A stretch of 64,000 bases of DNA from Corynebacterium freiburgense (GCF_030408815.1 NZ_CP047355.1:1488001-1552000), one strand, 5' to 3'. Positions 38,277 through 50,159 are shown, counted from the stretch's first letter. Notes: generated by a model from the sequence alone, not told the origin. Numbers and translations: made by a program.

Positions 38277-39713
38277 CTAGCCCACCGATCCTTCCATCTG
38301 CAATTCGATCAGGCGGTTTAGTTCGAGTGCGTATTCCATAGGAAGCTCTTTGGCAATCGGCTCTACGAAACCGCGCACAATCATTGCCATTGCCTCATCC
38401 TCGGCGACACCACGGCTCATTAGATAGAACAACTGATCTTCCGAAACCTGAGAAACCGTAGCCTCATGACCAAGGGAAACATGATCATTGCGGATGTCAT
38501 TATAAGGATAGGTATCCGAACGGGAAATATTATCTACAAGCAATGCATCACACTCAACATTCGAGGTTGAGTGATGCGCATTTGCATTAATCTGCACCAA
38601 GCCACGATATGCCGCGCGGCCACCGCCACGAGCAACAGACTTCGACACAATATTTGAAGAAGTATAAGGAGCAAGGTGCACCATTTTCGCACCAGTGTCC
38701 TGGAATTGGCCTTCACCAGCAAAAGCTACGGAAAGCACTTCGCCTTTCGCATGAGGTCCGGTCAACCATACCGCTGGGTACTTCATAGTGACCTTGGAAC
38801 CAATATTGCCGTCCACCCATTCCATAGTTGCGCCTTCTTCGCACTTCGTGCGTTTGGTCACCAAGTTATACACATTGTTAGACCAGTTTTGAATGGTGGT
38901 ATAGCGGCAACGGCCACCTTTTTTCACAATGATTTCTACAACTGCGGAGTGCAAAGAATCGGACTTATAGATCGGCGCAGTACAGCCCTCAACATAGTGC
39001 ACATATGCGTCTTCATCGACAATAATCAGGGTGCGCTCAAACTGGCCCATATTTTCCGTATTAATGCGGAAATACGCCTGTAATGGGATATCCACATGGA
39101 CACCCTTAGGTACATAAATAAACGACCCCCCGGACCATACGGCGGTATTAAGTGCGGAGAATTTATTATCACCAGCTGGGATAACGGTGCCAAAGTACTC
39201 ACGGAATAGATCGGGGTGTTCCTTTAGCGCGGTATCGGTATCAAGGAAGATCACGCCTTTGGCTTCCAAATCTTCTCGGATCTGGTGATAGACCACTTCA
39301 GATTCATATTGTGCGGCTACACCAGCAACAAGGCGCTGCTTTTCCGCTTCTGGGATACCAAGTTTATCGTAGGTGTTTTTAATATCCTCTGGGAGTTCTT
39401 CCCAGGTGGTGGCTTGACGCTCTGTGGAGCGCACGAAGTATTTAATATTATCAAAATCAATGCCAGTAAGGTCTGCGCCCCATGTAGGCAATGGCTTCTT
39501 TTCAAAAATTTCGAGTGCCTTAAGACGCGTTTGCAGCATCCATTCTGGCTCATCCTTTTTTGCGGAAATATCGGCTACAACGTCTTTATTTAAGCCTCGT
39601 TTTGCGGCTGCACCTGCAGCATCTGAATCATGCCAGCCGTAGCTATAGGCACCGATGGATTCGATGATTTCTTCATCAGTACGTGGGGCGGTTTGATCAA
39701 TCGCCTGCGTCAT
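38277..39713 (-). CDS. sufB: SufB scaffold subunit
   Basis: A 478-residue scaffold subunit, full length. Recognisable stretches: [62 protein letters not shown] with the conserved Cys, and the C-terminal [21 protein letters not shown]. The start ATG overlaps the sufR stop by 4 nt. Confidence 0.95.
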   Translation of the reverse strand: MTQAIDQTAPRTDEEIIESIGAYSYGWHDSDAAGAAAKRGLNKDVVADISAKKDEPEWMLQTRLKALEIFEKKPLPTWGADLTGIDFDNIKYFVRSTERQATTWEELPEDIKNTYDKLGIPEAEKQRLVAGVAAQYESEVVYHQIREDLEAKGVIFLDTDTALKEHPDLFREYFGTVIPAGDNKFSALNTAVWSGGSFIYVPKGVHVDIPLQAYFRINTENMGQFERTLIIVDEDAYVHYVEGCTAPIYKSDSLHSAVVEIIVKKGGRCRYTTIQNWSNNVYNLVTKRTKCEEGATMEWVDGNIGSKVTMKYPAVWLTGPHAKGEVLSVAFAGEGQFQDTGAKMVHLAPYTSSNIVSKSVARGGGRAAYRGLVQINANAHHSTSNVECDALLVDNISRSDTYPYNDIRNDHVSLGHEATVSQVSEDQLFYLMSRGVAEDEAMAMIVRGFVEPIAKELPMEYALELNRLIELQMEGSVG

Positions 39714-40396
39714 GTACCGCTCCTTTCATCAGGAGAATGTTGTATGGGGGTCAAAGGAATATTCGTGGTGCAAATACCGTGACCTCCAGGAATGGAAGCC
39801 AAAGGTTGCACATGTTGGCCCAGAAGTTCTGCAATCACTTGGCGTTCTGCTTCACACAATTCCGGGAAGGCGGATGCCACATGTGAAATTGGGCAGTGAT
39901 GTTGACAGATCTGCACGCCACCGCCCGCACTATGTACGGTTGCGGCGTAACCATGAGCGGCAAATGCTTCCACAAGGGCTCGGGCTGTGGCCTCTATGGA
40001 TTCTTCATTGACTTGAGCGGGGCTAATACCCTCGACAATGGCGGAAATGCGTTTGCGCGCAAACTCTCGAACTGCAGCGTCACCTCCGGTTTCCCTTAAG
40101 GCTTCCAAAGCTAAAGTTGCAAGAGCATCATAACCATGCCCGAATTGTGCACGGCCTTTATCAGTAAGTCGAAAGGCTTTTGCAGGCCTACCCCTACCTC
40201 GTTGTTGAATTCCACGAGCGGGAGCGATTTCTGCGAGACCTTCCTCCACTAAAATGTCCAGGTGTCTACGTACACCAGCGGCTGAAATGCCGAGCTGATC
40301 ACCAAGGTCCGAAGCACTTTCCGGACCGCGCTCAAGCAGGGATAACATAATCTGCCGTCGAGTATCACCTTCAGTAGATCGGGTTGTTTCCACCAC
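39710..40396 (-). CDS. sufR: SufR, Fe-S regulator of the suf operon
   Basis: About 228 residues. The N-terminal winged HTH ([44 protein letters not shown], then [17 protein letters not shown]) resembles DeoR/ArsR-type regulators. The C-terminal domain carries the Fe-S ligand Cys: [20 protein letters not shown] and GHGICTTNI. It represses the operon when its cluster is loaded. The frame runs to 40414, but the GTG at 40396 has AAGGAGG 8 nt upstream. First gene of the operon, divergent from mptB. Confidence 0.92.
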   Translation of the reverse strand: MVETTRSTEGDTRRQIMLSLLERGPESASDLGDQLGISAAGVRRHLDILVEEGLAEIAPARGIQQRGRGRPAKAFRLTDKGRAQFGHGYDALATLALEALRETGGDAAVREFARKRISAIVEGISPAQVNEESIEATARALVEAFAAHGYAATVHSAGGGVQICQHHCPISHVASAFPELCEAERQVIAELLGQHVQPLASIPGGHGICTTNIPLTPIQHSPDERSGT

Positions 40397-40476
40397 TTTG
40401 GGCACCTCCTTCAATAGTCATCATTCGCTTGGCTGATTCAGTATTTGACAACACTTATGTTCCCTAATTCATTCCA

Positions 40477-42198
40477 ATGGTGCAAGTTGCCTTGCGTAGG
40501 ATGTCTTATGTGTTTGGAATCTTTAAGGCACTTTTGGCGGAACTCCCCCGTCTCGGCACCGCTGGTTCCAGATCAGCGTCTCTGCATGAAGGGCAAGCAC
40601 CGCAAGACGTTGAGTTTGCTCGTTCTCGCGTAATTACCGTGGCTAGCGGCATGGATCTGCTACCTGTGAGCCGTAAAGATTCACTGTCCTTTGCGGAAAT
40701 CAGCCGGTTTGCCGCGCTTCGATGGTTAGGAACCGTAGGCACACTCATGCTTGGTTTGGGTGCCCTTGGCGCGGGTGCCCTCCCGGTAATCGATAACCCT
40801 TACACAGAGTTTCCCGGCGGCTCGATTATGGGACGGATGCTGCAAACTTCTTCAGTTGTGGTTTTGGTTGGTGTCGGATTTTTTGTTGTCGCATGGGTAC
40901 TTATGGCGCCATTTGTGGGAATCGGCACTTCAAAAAGCGTTTCGGTTTCCATGCTAAGGCGAACATTTATAGCCTGGACCGCCCCACTATTGTTTACAGC
41001 ACCATTATTTACCCAGGACATTTATTCGTATTTGGCGCAGGGTTCCATAGTGGTGCAAGGATTAGATCCATATTCGGCGGGGCCGGTAGATTTACTTAGC
41101 CCCGATAATGTGCTTGCTCGTTCTGTGCCCTATATTTGGTCGCATTCCCCATCCCCATATGGGCCGGTGGCTTTGGGTTTGGCGGCAGCAGTCAGTTGGT
41201 TAACGCAAGATTCCATTGTATGGGGGGTATTTGCCCATCGAGCATTATCCATTTTGGGTTTAACGGCAGTTGGCTGGTCTTTGGCAAAGCTCGCCCGCCG
41301 CTGTGACGTTAATGTTCAGGCCGCATTATGGCTAGGGTTGCTTAACCCATTGACGCTATTGCATTTGGTCGGCGGGATTCATAATGAAGCAATTATGCTC
41401 GGATTTACTATGGTCGGCCTGGAACTTGGCCTGCGTGCGGTGGATTGGATTTCCATTTTGGGATATTCCAGAAAAGCCACCGTCTTATTGGTGTCCAGTG
41501 GTGTGTGTATTTCCTGCGCGGGATTGGTAAAAGTAACAGGTTTTTTGGCATTAGGGTTTATTGGAATGGCCCTTGCTCGCGGCTTGCATTATCGGCGTTG
41601 GCCCGCAGTACGGGCAATTGCTACGGCCGTAGCAATTCAGTGTTTGGTGCTTTTTGCCACAATTATCGCGGTGACATTGGTTACCGGCATTGGGCTTGGT
41701 TGGGTGACCGGACAAGGTGGTGCCGCAAAAATCCGAAGCTGGATGTCTATCACTACTGATATTGGTGTTGCCAGCGGGTCATTGGGCATGTACCTGGGTC
41801 TTGGAGATCATACCGATGCGATTCTTTTGGTCACACGTGGCATTGGCATGGTGGTTGCGGCCAGTTTTATGGTCCGTATGCTTTTTGCTACGTTCCGCGG
41901 TACGATCCACCCGGTCGGTGGTTTAGGTGTTGCTACATTAGTGCTGGTCGTGCTGTTTCCAGTTGTGCATCCTTGGTATGTTTTGTGGGCAATTGTGCCA
42001 TTGGCAGCTTGGGCAAACCGTAAATTATTTCGCACACCAGCAATGGTGTATTGCTCATTAATGAGCTTCTTTGTATTGCCACGAGGTTTAGCATTACAGC
42101 CAGGTACGGTCGTGTCTATTTATCTGACATCGTTGTTGTGTTTTGTGGCTGCATTAGCGGTATTGTGGCTGTTTCTTCGTCGCCGCGTACACTTGTAA
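40477..42198 (+). CDS. mptB: Alpha-(1->6)-mannopyranosyltransferase MptB
   Basis: A 573-residue GT-C type glycosyltransferase with 12 or more TM helices. It starts the alpha-1,6-mannan backbone of lipomannan/lipoarabinomannan from polyprenyl-phosphate mannose, outside the membrane. The first periplasmic loop holds the acidic motif TQDIYSYLAQGSIVVQGLDPY, and HSPSPYGPVALGLAA follows, both typical. The neighbour order (sufR divergent, ABC exporter and ctaA following) agrees with C. glutamicum cg1766. ATG 40477 is chosen; no ribosome binding site is seen and a TAATTC box 6 nt before suggests a leaderless mRNA. ATG 40501 is an alternative. Confidence 0.88.
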   Translation: MVQVALRRMSYVFGIFKALLAELPRLGTAGSRSASLHEGQAPQDVEFARSRVITVASGMDLLPVSRKDSLSFAEISRFAALRWLGTVGTLMLGLGALGAGALPVIDNPYTEFPGGSIMGRMLQTSSVVVLVGVGFFVVAWVLMAPFVGIGTSKSVSVSMLRRTFIAWTAPLLFTAPLFTQDIYSYLAQGSIVVQGLDPYSAGPVDLLSPDNVLARSVPYIWSHSPSPYGPVALGLAAAVSWLTQDSIVWGVFAHRALSILGLTAVGWSLAKLARRCDVNVQAALWLGLLNPLTLLHLVGGIHNEAIMLGFTMVGLELGLRAVDWISILGYSRKATVLLVSSGVCISCAGLVKVTGFLALGFIGMALARGLHYRRWPAVRAIATAVAIQCLVLFATIIAVTLVTGIGLGWVTGQGGAAKIRSWMSITTDIGVASGSLGMYLGLGDHTDAILLVTRGIGMVVAASFMVRMLFATFRGTIHPVGGLGVATLVLVVLFPVVHPWYVLWAIVPLAAWANRKLFRTPAMVYCSLMSFFVLPRGLALQPGTVVSIYLTSLLCFVAALAVLWLFLRRRVHL

Positions 42199-42201
42199 GC
42201 C

Positions 42202-43128
42202 GTGACTAATCACTCCCTCGAGCTTATTGATGTGGTCAAAACTTTTGGCCCCAATGTTGCTGTTGATTCGCTTTCCTTGCGGGTTCCTCAGGCAAGTGTG
42301 TTCGCCCTATTAGGACCAAATGGTGCAGGCAAGACAACGACCATTGAAATGTGCGAGGGCTTTCAAAAACCTAACTCTGGTGTGATTCGCGTATTGGGGT
42401 TGGACCCCATTCGGGATCCTGTTGCAGTACGACGCCGCATTGGCATTATGTTGCAAGGAGGCGGGGCGTATCCGGGGATTCGGGTGCGGGAAATGCTGCA
42501 GCTTGTTGCTTCATATAGCAATAACCCAATGGATATAGATTGGTTACTTGATCTTGTTGGGTTACAACGTCATTTGCGGACCTCTTATCGCAGGCTTTCC
42601 GGTGGGCAGCAGCAACGTCTTTCCCTAGCTTGTGCTTTAGTTGGTCGCCCTGAACTGGTGTTTTTAGATGAACCAACCGCAGGCCTTGATGCACAATCGC
42701 GGCTAGCTGTTTGGGAGTTGATTCGTTGTTTACGGCGTGATGGTGTCACTGTTGTCCTCACCACACATGTTATGGATGAGGCCGAGGCTCTTGCCGATCA
42801 AGTCATGATTATTGACAAAGGTAAAACAGTAGCCTGTGGCACCCCTATGGAGTTGACTTCGCAGGTGGGGCGGTCGTCGATAATGATCGAAACAACCTCA
42901 GACTTTGATATTGCGCTTGTTGAAGCCGCACTCGCTCCCTTCGGCGTAACACTGCAGGTTGTGCGCCCGCTTTCCTACCGCATCGATGCCACCCCTACGC
43001 CTGAACTCATGCACACACTGACTCACACTGCCTTAGAACAAAACATTCTTATTCATTCTCTTGATGTGGATCGACGCAGTTTAGAGGATGTATTTTTGGA
43101 TATTACCGGCCGTGAAATGAGGACATAA
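42202..43128 (+). CDS. ABC exporter ATP-binding protein
   Basis: The 308-residue ABC ATPase of the DrrA/CcmA drug- or lipid-export type. Walker A GPNGAGKTT, signature RLSGGQQQRLSLA, Walker B LVFLDEPTAGLD, H-loop TTHVMDEAE, and the C-terminal extension (QVVRPLSYRID to LEDVFLDITGREMR) typical of DrrA-like subunits. GTG start 3 nt after the mptB stop; the permease follows after 3 nt. Substrate unknown. Confidence 0.92.
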   Translation: MTNHSLELIDVVKTFGPNVAVDSLSLRVPQASVFALLGPNGAGKTTTIEMCEGFQKPNSGVIRVLGLDPIRDPVAVRRRIGIMLQGGGAYPGIRVREMLQLVASYSNNPMDIDWLLDLVGLQRHLRTSYRRLSGGQQQRLSLACALVGRPELVFLDEPTAGLDAQSRLAVWELIRCLRRDGVTVVLTTHVMDEAEALADQVMIIDKGKTVACGTPMELTSQVGRSSIMIETTSDFDIALVEAALAPFGVTLQVVRPLSYRIDATPTPELMHTLTHTALEQNILIHSLDVDRRSLEDVFLDITGREMRT

Positions 43129-43131
43129 CTA

Positions 43132-43875
43132 ATGAACTTCCCGAATGGAATGTTTGCCCCCGATACCGGCCGGGCCCCAATGCGAAAAATGATTCTTTCG
43201 CAGGCTCGTATCGAATCATTATTGTTTTTACGCCATGGCGAGCAACAACTTTTAAGTTTGGTTATTCCATTGACCATGCTGATTGCACTATCCTTGGTTC
43301 CCCTTATTGATAATGCGGTAACAAAAGTATTTCCGCTTACTTTGGCAATTGCAACAATGAGTGCAGGGTTTACTGGACAGGCAATCGGGGTGGCCTTTGA
43401 CCGACGATATGGGGCACTGAAGCGAATCGGCGCATCCGGAGTCCCCCCATGGACGATTATTTGGGGCAAAATAATTGCCGTTCTCGCCGTAGTAATACTA
43501 CAAACCGTGCTGCTTACCATTACCGCCATTTTGCTCGGTTGGTCCATGCCTGCCACTGGACTGATTCCAGCCGCAATTACATTATTTTTTGGTGTTGCAG
43601 CATTCGCATCACTAGGCCTTCTATGCGGCGGAACACTTGGTTCAGAACTCGTGCTTGCCTTGGCTAATCTAATTTGGTTTATCCTGCTAGGAACCGCCAG
43701 CTATATTATGCTTCGCGGAGGCAGCGGCTTGGAGTGGGTGCCTTCTGTAGCCTTAGCTCAAGGACTTTCACAATCATTTGCTGGTCAATTCCCCACCCTT
43801 GAACTTGGGGTGCTTTTTGTCTGGTTACTCGTGGGAGCGTTAGGCGCATCGCGTTTCTTCCGCTTTACCGCCTAA
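43132..43875 (+). CDS. ABC-2 type permease
   Basis: A 247-residue integral membrane protein with six helices of the ABC-2 permease family; the partner ATPase is directly upstream. The N-terminus (about 1-38) is cytoplasmic with a basic stretch, and KRIGASGVPPWTIIWGKI is the loop typical of these permeases. Together the two form a drug or lipid exporter of unknown substrate. The next gene, ctaA, follows after 10 nt but has its own -10 box. Confidence 0.88.
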   Translation: MNFPNGMFAPDTGRAPMRKMILSQARIESLLFLRHGEQQLLSLVIPLTMLIALSLVPLIDNAVTKVFPLTLAIATMSAGFTGQAIGVAFDRRYGALKRIGASGVPPWTIIWGKIIAVLAVVILQTVLLTITAILLGWSMPATGLIPAAITLFFGVAAFASLGLLCGGTLGSELVLALANLIWFILLGTASYIMLRGGSGLEWVPSVALAQGLSQSFAGQFPTLELGVLFVWLLVGALGASRFFRFTA

Positions 43876-43878
43876 ACT
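43873..43878 (+). promoter_or_regulatory. -10 hexamer TAAACT, leaderless ctaA
   Basis: TAAACT ends 7 nt before the GTG at 43886; no ribosome binding site is seen. It overlaps the permease stop codon, so it may be partly a coincidence. Confidence 0.35.
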
Positions 43879-43885
43879 ATCCGTT

Positions 43886-44854
43886 GTGAGTACACCGAAG
43901 CCTCCTATGTTTCCACGTCTTCGGACGCAGTGGATCCTAGCGTTATTACTGCTTATCGCCCAAGCCGGAATTACCGTAACCGGATCAATTGTTCGAGTAA
44001 CCGGTTCAGGCCTGGGATGCCCAACATGGCCTACATGCCATGAGGGCTCACTGGTTCCAGTTGCTGGTGCAGCACCGTGGATTCACCAAGCAATTGAATT
44101 TGGTAATAGGCTTTTAACGTTTGTGCTGGTTGCATTGGCTCTTGCGGTCTTTTCCTCAGTGTGGATGGCACAACGGCGCAAAGAAATTATTATCCATGCC
44201 TTTGCCCAGGGAATTGGAATTATTATTCAAGCAATTATCGGCGGCATATCAGTGCTTTTAGATCTGCAATGGTGGGCAGTTGCATTGCACTTTTTGCCAT
44301 CGATGATTTTGGTATGGCTTGCGGCAATTTTATTAGTGCGGATTCAAGAACCCGATGAGGGTGTAATCGTGCAGGTATATCCCGAACCACTGAAATGGCT
44401 AGCGGCCGGTTCTGGTGCCACATTGGCAATCGTGCTTGCTACAGGAACAATGGTTACCGGCGCTGGACCACACTCCGGCGATGAAGGTATTGGTATGCAG
44501 GGCCGTTTGCAAGTTGATATCGCAGAAATAGCACATTTGCACGCCCACTCGATGTATTTGTATTTAGGCCTTACATTTGGCCTTGTGGTTGCATTGCTAA
44601 CCGTACAAGCGAGCATTAAAGCTCGGAAACTAGGGTGGATTCTTATTGGTTTTATCGTGTTACAAGCTGCCATAGGAATTATCCAATACAACTGGGGTGT
44701 GCCCCGTTGGACTGTGCCTGTCCATGTTGGTCTTTCCGGTGTTGTATGTGCATTTACCGGCATGTTGTACGCACAACATCAAACGCGTACACAGGTGGAA
44801 ACCTTAACCGGTTCTGCCAATGGTGACGCAAAAATTGCGGCGGCAACCCGCTAA
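43886..44854 (+). CDS. ctaA: Heme A synthase CtaA
   Basis: A 322-residue eight-helix membrane enzyme that oxidises heme O to heme A for the aa3 oxidase. The extracellular Cys pair CPTWPTCHEG follows helix 1. Heme-ligand His lie in IHQAIEFGNR, ALHFLPS, HLHAHSMYLY and VPVHVGLSG. The N-terminus is short and the C-terminus hydrophilic. GTG 43886. With ctaB 1 kb downstream it completes heme A synthesis. A divergent paralogue lies at 1.6-2.5 kb. Confidence 0.92.
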   Translation: MSTPKPPMFPRLRTQWILALLLLIAQAGITVTGSIVRVTGSGLGCPTWPTCHEGSLVPVAGAAPWIHQAIEFGNRLLTFVLVALALAVFSSVWMAQRRKEIIIHAFAQGIGIIIQAIIGGISVLLDLQWWAVALHFLPSMILVWLAAILLVRIQEPDEGVIVQVYPEPLKWLAAGSGATLAIVLATGTMVTGAGPHSGDEGIGMQGRLQVDIAEIAHLHAHSMYLYLGLTFGLVVALLTVQASIKARKLGWILIGFIVLQAAIGIIQYNWGVPRWTVPVHVGLSGVVCAFTGMLYAQHQTRTQVETLTGSANGDAKIAAATR

Positions 44855-44875
44855 TACCAATTACCATGGGCAAGT

Positions 44876-45835
44876 ATGCAAGCAATTCAAATTGCCCAAA
44901 CTGGCGGCCCAGAAGTTCTTCAACTTGTAGATATTGATCCTCCTGCACCAACTCATAATGAGTTATTGGTTGAGGTCAATGTCGCAGGCGTAAATTTTAT
45001 TGATACGTACTATCGAGAAGGCATTTATCACGCAGCTACTCCGTTTATTCCAGGCTTAGAGGGTACCGGCAGAATCCTTTTCGATCCTCAGGATGAATTT
45101 TCCCCAGGTACGCTCGTAGCCTGGTGTGATGGCTTCGGCTCATATGCCGAACAAGTATGTGTTCCCAGGGATCGTATTGTTGCCGTACCTCAGGGCATTA
45201 ACCCGCATGAGGCGGCATCAATGCTACTGCAGGGCATTACCGCTCACTATCTCACCGATGGCGTGGCAGAGCTCGGCGCCGGTGATACATGCCTGATTAC
45301 CGCTGGCGCCGGCGGTGTTGGACTTATGGCAACACAAATGGCTTCCGCCAAGGGCGCGCGCGTATACAGCGTGGTCTCTTCTGATGAAAAAGAGGCTGCA
45401 GCGCGGGCCGCAGGCGCCTATGAAGTGTTTCGGTATTCCGATAACCTTGCCGAACAAGTCCGTCGGTTTAATGGCGGCATTGGGGTTGATGTTGTGTATG
45501 ACGGGGTGGGCAAAGCAACGTTTATGGAATCACTCGAAGCCGTTCGCCCTCGCGGAATCGTATGTTTGTTCGGCGCAGCTTCGGGTCCTGTAGAACCGTT
45601 CGACCCCCAACTTTTGAATACCCACGGCTCTATTTTCCTTACCCGCCCATCTATCGGCGCATGGACTTCCCAAGAAGGCGAATTTGCAAAGCGCGCCCAG
45701 GCAGTAACACAAGCTGTTGTTGACGGCACGCTGAATATCACCATTGGCGGCGTGTATTCGCTTGCCGACGCCGCACAAGCCCACCGCGACCTGGAAGCTC
45801 GCCGCACCATGGGCTCAATCGTATTAGAGATTTAA
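44876..45835 (+). CDS. qor: NADPH:quinone reductase (zeta-crystallin type)
   Basis: A 319-residue medium-chain dehydrogenase without the structural-zinc Cys set. GroES-like fold first ([14 protein letters not shown]..., [15 protein letters not shown]), then a Rossmann domain with the glycine motif [17 protein letters not shown] and [14 protein letters not shown]. It reduces quinones or enones with NADPH. ATG 44876; weak ribosome binding site. Placed between ctaA and ctaB as in C. glutamicum; the 3' ends of qor and ctaB overlap by 4 bp. Confidence 0.9.
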   Translation: MQAIQIAQTGGPEVLQLVDIDPPAPTHNELLVEVNVAGVNFIDTYYREGIYHAATPFIPGLEGTGRILFDPQDEFSPGTLVAWCDGFGSYAEQVCVPRDRIVAVPQGINPHEAASMLLQGITAHYLTDGVAELGAGDTCLITAGAGGVGLMATQMASAKGARVYSVVSSDEKEAAARAAGAYEVFRYSDNLAEQVRRFNGGIGVDVVYDGVGKATFMESLEAVRPRGIVCLFGAASGPVEPFDPQLLNTHGSIFLTRPSIGAWTSQEGEFAKRAQAVTQAVVDGTLNITIGGVYSLADAAQAHRDLEARRTMGSIVLEI

Positions 45836-46764
45836 AGCAGCTCCATAATCGTTTGCAGCCCGAGCACGGCATCTACGGACAGGGCTACAAACACCACTGA
45901 AAGGTAGTTATTGGATAGGAAGAACAGTCGCATTGGTTTTACTTCTGCACCGTTTTTCACCGCAATATGAAGATGAATTGCCGCTGCTAAAAACCAAATA
46001 CCAGCAGCTGTTGCGGTTACCGCATATACCCAACCAGCAGCTGGTACCAAAGCCAATGTAGTTGCTACGGTAGCCACCGTGTACCACACGATTTGGGCAG
46101 TTACCTGCGCAGGTTTACGCACCACAGGCATCATTGGCACACCTGCAGCCTCGTAGTCTTCCCGATAGCGCATGGCCAATGCCCATGTATGTGGCGGAGT
46201 CCAAAAGAAAATCACTAAGAACAACACAATGGCCTGCCACCAATGTGATGGCACATCCGCATTATCGGTAATAACAGCCCAACCGACCATCACTGGCATA
46301 CATCCAGCAGCGCCGCCCCACACAACATTTTGTGGCGTGCTTCGCTTTAACCATTTTGTGTATACAAAAATATAAAAAGCGATGGTTATCATTACAAACA
46401 TGGCCGCCAGCAATGAGTGGCATAGCAACCACAGCCATAAAAAGCTCACAACGGTCAAAATCCAAGCAAACACCGTGGCTTGTCCATCTGACACCGTTTT
46501 TTTCGCCAACGGCCTGCGCTCAGTGCGCTTCATTACTTTATCAATATCGGAATCCGCAACCATATTGAATGTATTTGCGGCGGCGGCGCCCATCCAACCA
46601 CCAATAAGGGTTAATAGGATCAAACCAATATGGTTTTCACCGCGATCGGCCTGAAGCATCGCTGGAATCGTGGCCACCAATAGTAATTCGATGACCCTTG
46701 GTTTCGTCAGCGCGATGTAGGCCTTGATCGTCTCCAAGGGATTATCCTCCAGCACAGATTTCAT
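45832..46764 (-). CDS. ctaB: Protoheme IX farnesyltransferase CtaB
   Basis: A 310-residue UbiA-type prenyltransferase that makes heme O. About nine TM helices. The first acidic motif is [23 protein letters not shown] (N-x3-D-x3-D form), and the second is [30 protein letters not shown] 46764. Divergent from tkt, with a 168-nt spacer. Confidence 0.94.
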   Translation of the reverse strand: MKSVLEDNPLETIKAYIALTKPRVIELLLVATIPAMLQADRGENHIGLILLTLIGGWMGAAAANTFNMVADSDIDKVMKRTERRPLAKKTVSDGQATVFAWILTVVSFLWLWLLCHSLLAAMFVMITIAFYIFVYTKWLKRSTPQNVVWGGAAGCMPVMVGWAVITDNADVPSHWWQAIVLFLVIFFWTPPHTWALAMRYREDYEAAGVPMMPVVRKPAQVTAQIVWYTVATVATTLALVPAAGWVYAVTATAAGIWFLAAAIHLHIAVKNGAEVKPMRLFFLSNNYLSVVFVALSVDAVLGLQTIMELL

Positions 46765-46932
46765 TTAAGGGAATACGTATTAAGAATACGCAACTGACTT
46801 ATGGTATCCCCCTAGAGGTAGATCGCCCAATCCGGCACCAATTGACTTGGCCCGTTAGAATTGTGATCGACCGACGGTGCCCCCGTGGCAACGTATCGAA
46901 CAGATTATTTATCCAACGCAAGGATGACCATC
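46765..46932. promoter_or_regulatory. ctaB/tkt divergent promoter region
   Basis: TAGAAT at 46856-46861 is a likely tkt -10, giving a leader of about 65 nt; its -35 is weak. Nearer ctaB lies AATACGTATT (palindrome) followed by AAGAATACG. Nothing here matches a known corynebacterial regulator. Confidence 0.35.
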
Positions 46933-49020
46933 GTGACTTTGTCGCCCGAACTCCAAGCTTTAACCACCCGCTCCTACCCCGCCGATTGGGAGGACTTGGA
47001 CACGCTCGCTGTTGATACCGCCCGCATCCTCGCCGCAGACGCCGTGCAAAAATGCGGATCGGGCCACCCGGGAACCGCGATGAGCCTCGCGCCTTTGGCC
47101 TACACGCTGTTCCAACGGGTTATGAATATCGACCCGAAGGACCCACACTGGGTTGGACGTGACCGCTTTGTTTTGTCCTGTGGCCACTCGTCATTGACGC
47201 AGTATATTCAGCTGTTCTATGCAGGTTTTGGTCTGGAAATGGAAGACCTTCAAACGCTTCGCACCTGGGGTGCAAAAACCCCAGGCCACCCTGAATACGG
47301 CCATACCGACGGCGTGGAAATCACAACCGGACCACTCGGCCAAGGTCTTGCCTCCGCAGTGGGCATGGCAATGGCAGCCCGTAAAGAACGCGGCCTGTTT
47401 GACCCAGCCGCACCTGCTGGCGAATCCCCATTCGACCACTACGTATATGTGATTTGCTCTGATGGTGATGTACAAGAAGGTGTTACTGCAGAAGCCTGTT
47501 CATTGGCCGGAACCCAACAGCTGGGCAATCTCATTGTGTTCTGGGATGACAACCGTATTTCCATCGAAGAGGACACAGGCATCGCCTTTACCGAAGATGT
47601 TTGCGCACGCTATCGCGCCTATGATTGGCAAGTCCTGGAGATTGACGGCGGCGAAAACATTGCCGCATTTGAGGAGGCAGTAGCAGCTGCAAAAGCCGAC
47701 CCACGCCCAACGTTTATTCGAGTGCGCACCATTATTGGCTACCCAGCTCCAACAATGATGAACACAGGTAGCGTTCACGGTGCAGCCCTTGGTGAAAAAG
47801 AAGTTGCAGCCACAAAAGAAGAACTTGGCTTCGACCCCAATATTGATTTTCCAATGAGTGATGAGCTCCTTGCACACACTCGAAAAGCAGTCGAGCGAGG
47901 CGCTGAAAAGCACGCTGCATGGCAAGAAAAGTTTGATGCTTGGGCAGCGAAGCACCCAGAACAATACGAACTATTCCAGCGCATTCATGCCCGCGCACTG
48001 CCAGAAAACTATGCAGATGGTCTCCCACAATGGGACGCTGGTGATTCTGTAGCTACCCGTAAAGCATCTGAGGCCACTTTGCAGGCATTAGGTGCGGTCC
48101 TACCAGAACTTTGGGGTGGTTCCGCAGACCTGGCAGGTTCCAACAATACGGTAATTAAGGCTGATCCTTCATTCGGGCCAAAAGAAATCACCACAGATAC
48201 CTGGACTGCAGAACCATATGGCCGCAATGTCCACTTTGGTATCCGCGAGCATGCAATGGCCGCGATTCTCAATGGTATTTCCTTGCATGGTGGCACCCGA
48301 CCATATGGCGGAACCTTCCTGATTTTCTCGGATTATATGCGCCCTGCTGTTCGCTTGGCGGCACTTATGGGCACAGATGCTTACTATGTGTGGACCCATG
48401 ACTCCATTGGACTTGGCGAAGACGGCCCCACCCACCAACCTGTAGAGCAATTGGCATCATTACGAGCCATTCCGAATATGGCCATGCTGCGTCCCGCTGA
48501 TGCCAATGAAACTGCTGCTGCATGGAAGGCTGCCCTGGAGCACAAAGCCGGTCCAAAAGGTTTGGCACTAACCCGCCAAAATGTTCCCGTTTTGGAAGGC
48601 ACAAAAGAAAAGGCAGACGAAGGCGTTGCACGCGGCGGATACGTACTTGTTGAAGGATCCACAAACCCTGATATTATTTTAATGGGTACCGGTTCTGAGG
48701 TTCAGCTAGCTGTAGCAGCAGCCGAACGCCTCGCCAAAGAAGGTATTAATGCTCGAGTTGTGTCCATGCCCTGCATGGATTGGTTCTTACAACAAGACCA
48801 GGAATATATTGAGTCGGTTTTGCCTTCTAAGGTACAGGCGCGTGTATCCGTTGAAGCGGGTATTGCAATGCCTTGGTATCAATTGCTGGGTAGCGCAGGT
48901 CGCCCAGTTTCCCTGGAGCATTTTGGCGCTTCGGCACCATACCAAAAGCTCTATGACGAATTTGGTATTACGGTGGATGCTGTTGTTGCTGCCGCACGAG
49001 ATTCCCTCGCTGCGGTATAA
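46933..49020 (+). CDS. tkt: Transketolase
   Basis: A 695-residue thiamine-diphosphate enzyme of the non-oxidative pentose phosphate pathway. Signatures include [31 protein letters not shown], the ThDP motif SDGDVQEG...FWDDN and the catalytic-Glu stretch [14 protein letters not shown]. The frame is open back to 46885. The GTG at 46933 is preferred: AAGGA lies 8 nt upstream, and the C. glutamicum protein starts at the same point. First of five genes on one strand (tkt-tal-zwf-opcA-pgl). Confidence 0.95.
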   Translation: MTLSPELQALTTRSYPADWEDLDTLAVDTARILAADAVQKCGSGHPGTAMSLAPLAYTLFQRVMNIDPKDPHWVGRDRFVLSCGHSSLTQYIQLFYAGFGLEMEDLQTLRTWGAKTPGHPEYGHTDGVEITTGPLGQGLASAVGMAMAARKERGLFDPAAPAGESPFDHYVYVICSDGDVQEGVTAEACSLAGTQQLGNLIVFWDDNRISIEEDTGIAFTEDVCARYRAYDWQVLEIDGGENIAAFEEAVAAAKADPRPTFIRVRTIIGYPAPTMMNTGSVHGAALGEKEVAATKEELGFDPNIDFPMSDELLAHTRKAVERGAEKHAAWQEKFDAWAAKHPEQYELFQRIHARALPENYADGLPQWDAGDSVATRKASEATLQALGAVLPELWGGSADLAGSNNTVIKADPSFGPKEITTDTWTAEPYGRNVHFGIREHAMAAILNGISLHGGTRPYGGTFLIFSDYMRPAVRLAALMGTDAYYVWTHDSIGLGEDGPTHQPVEQLASLRAIPNMAMLRPADANETAAAWKAALEHKAGPKGLALTRQNVPVLEGTKEKADEGVARGGYVLVEGSTNPDIILMGTGSEVQLAVAAAERLAKEGINARVVSMPCMDWFLQQDQEYIESVLPSKVQARVSVEAGIAMPWYQLLGSAGRPVSLEHFGASAPYQKLYDEFGITVDAVVAAARDSLAAV

Positions 49021-49046
49021 CCTCCCACATAAGAAGGGCTAAACAT

Positions 49047-50120
49047 ATGAATCACCTTGAACAATTGCGAGAGATTGGCACTTCTTGCTGGCTAGATGAT
49101 CTTTCTCGCGAGCGCCTCGACTCCGGCAATTTGGAGGAGGTGATTCGTACCAAAGCCGTAGTTGGCGTGACAACGAACCCAGCGATTTTTGCCGCCGCCA
49201 TGACAAAAGGCACCGCCTATGACGCACAAATTGCACAGCTGAAAGCTGAAGGGGCAAAAGCAGAGCGCGCTGTGTACGCTATGGCTATTGATGATGTTCA
49301 GCGAGCTTGCGACGCATTTATGGATATCTACAATGCCACCGATGGTAAAGATGGTCGGGTCTCCATTGAAGTTGACCCCCGCTTTGCGTTCGACCGTACC
49401 GCCACTGTTGAGCAGGCACAGGAACTGTGGAAGCGTGTGGATCGTCCGAATGTAATGATTAAGATTCCGGCAACCACCGAATCCCTGCCAGCTATTACCG
49501 ATGTCCTGGCAGAAGGTATTAGCGTCAATGTCACACTGATCTTCTCTACTGCACGGTACCGCGAGGTTGTCTCCGCATACCGGGAAGGTATGGCCCGCGC
49601 AGCGGAAAACGGATTGGACACTTCAAAGATCCATTCGGTTGCTTCGTTCTTTGTATCGCGCCTTGATTCTGAAGTTGATGCTCGGCTTGAAGCTATTGGC
49701 ACCCCAGAAGCATTGGCATTGCGCGGAAAGGCAGGTGTAGCTAATGCACAACTTGCCTACGCAGCATTCCAAGAATTGTTCGAAGATGACATGGACCATG
49801 TGCAGCGTCCACTCTGGGCTTCCACCGGTGTAAAAAACCCAGATTATCCTGCAACATTGTATGTTACGGAGCTTGCTGGTCCGCACACTGTAAACACCAT
49901 GCCAGAGGCAACTATCGACGCCGTGTTGGCCCAAGGTGGCCTCCATGGTGACACGCTCACCGGCGCTGGAGAACAAGCCCAAGAGGTACTTGCTGCACTC
50001 GACACCATTGGTGTTGATCTCGCCGATGTTTTCGCGGTGCTTGAGCAAGAGGGCGTCGATAAGTTTATTGCAAGCTGGACAGACCTCCTCGATTCCATTA
50101 GCGAACGCCTCGCCAACTAA
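49047..50120 (+). CDS. tal: Transaldolase
   Basis: A 357-residue class-I aldolase-type enzyme of the long actinobacterial (tal-2) kind. The N-terminal [14 protein letters not shown] is the family start motif, and the Schiff-base Lys is in [28 protein letters not shown] and a catalytic Asp in [11 protein letters not shown] agree. It transfers the dihydroxyacetone unit between sugar phosphates. ATG 49047 with AAGAAGGG upstream. Confidence 0.95.
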   Translation: MNHLEQLREIGTSCWLDDLSRERLDSGNLEEVIRTKAVVGVTTNPAIFAAAMTKGTAYDAQIAQLKAEGAKAERAVYAMAIDDVQRACDAFMDIYNATDGKDGRVSIEVDPRFAFDRTATVEQAQELWKRVDRPNVMIKIPATTESLPAITDVLAEGISVNVTLIFSTARYREVVSAYREGMARAAENGLDTSKIHSVASFFVSRLDSEVDARLEAIGTPEALALRGKAGVANAQLAYAAFQELFEDDMDHVQRPLWASTGVKNPDYPATLYVTELAGPHTVNTMPEATIDAVLAQGGLHGDTLTGAGEQAQEVLAALDTIGVDLADVFAVLEQEGVDKFIASWTDLLDSISERLAN

Positions 50121-50159
50121 TCATTTCTTCGGCACACACAAACTTTTGGGAGACTTTAC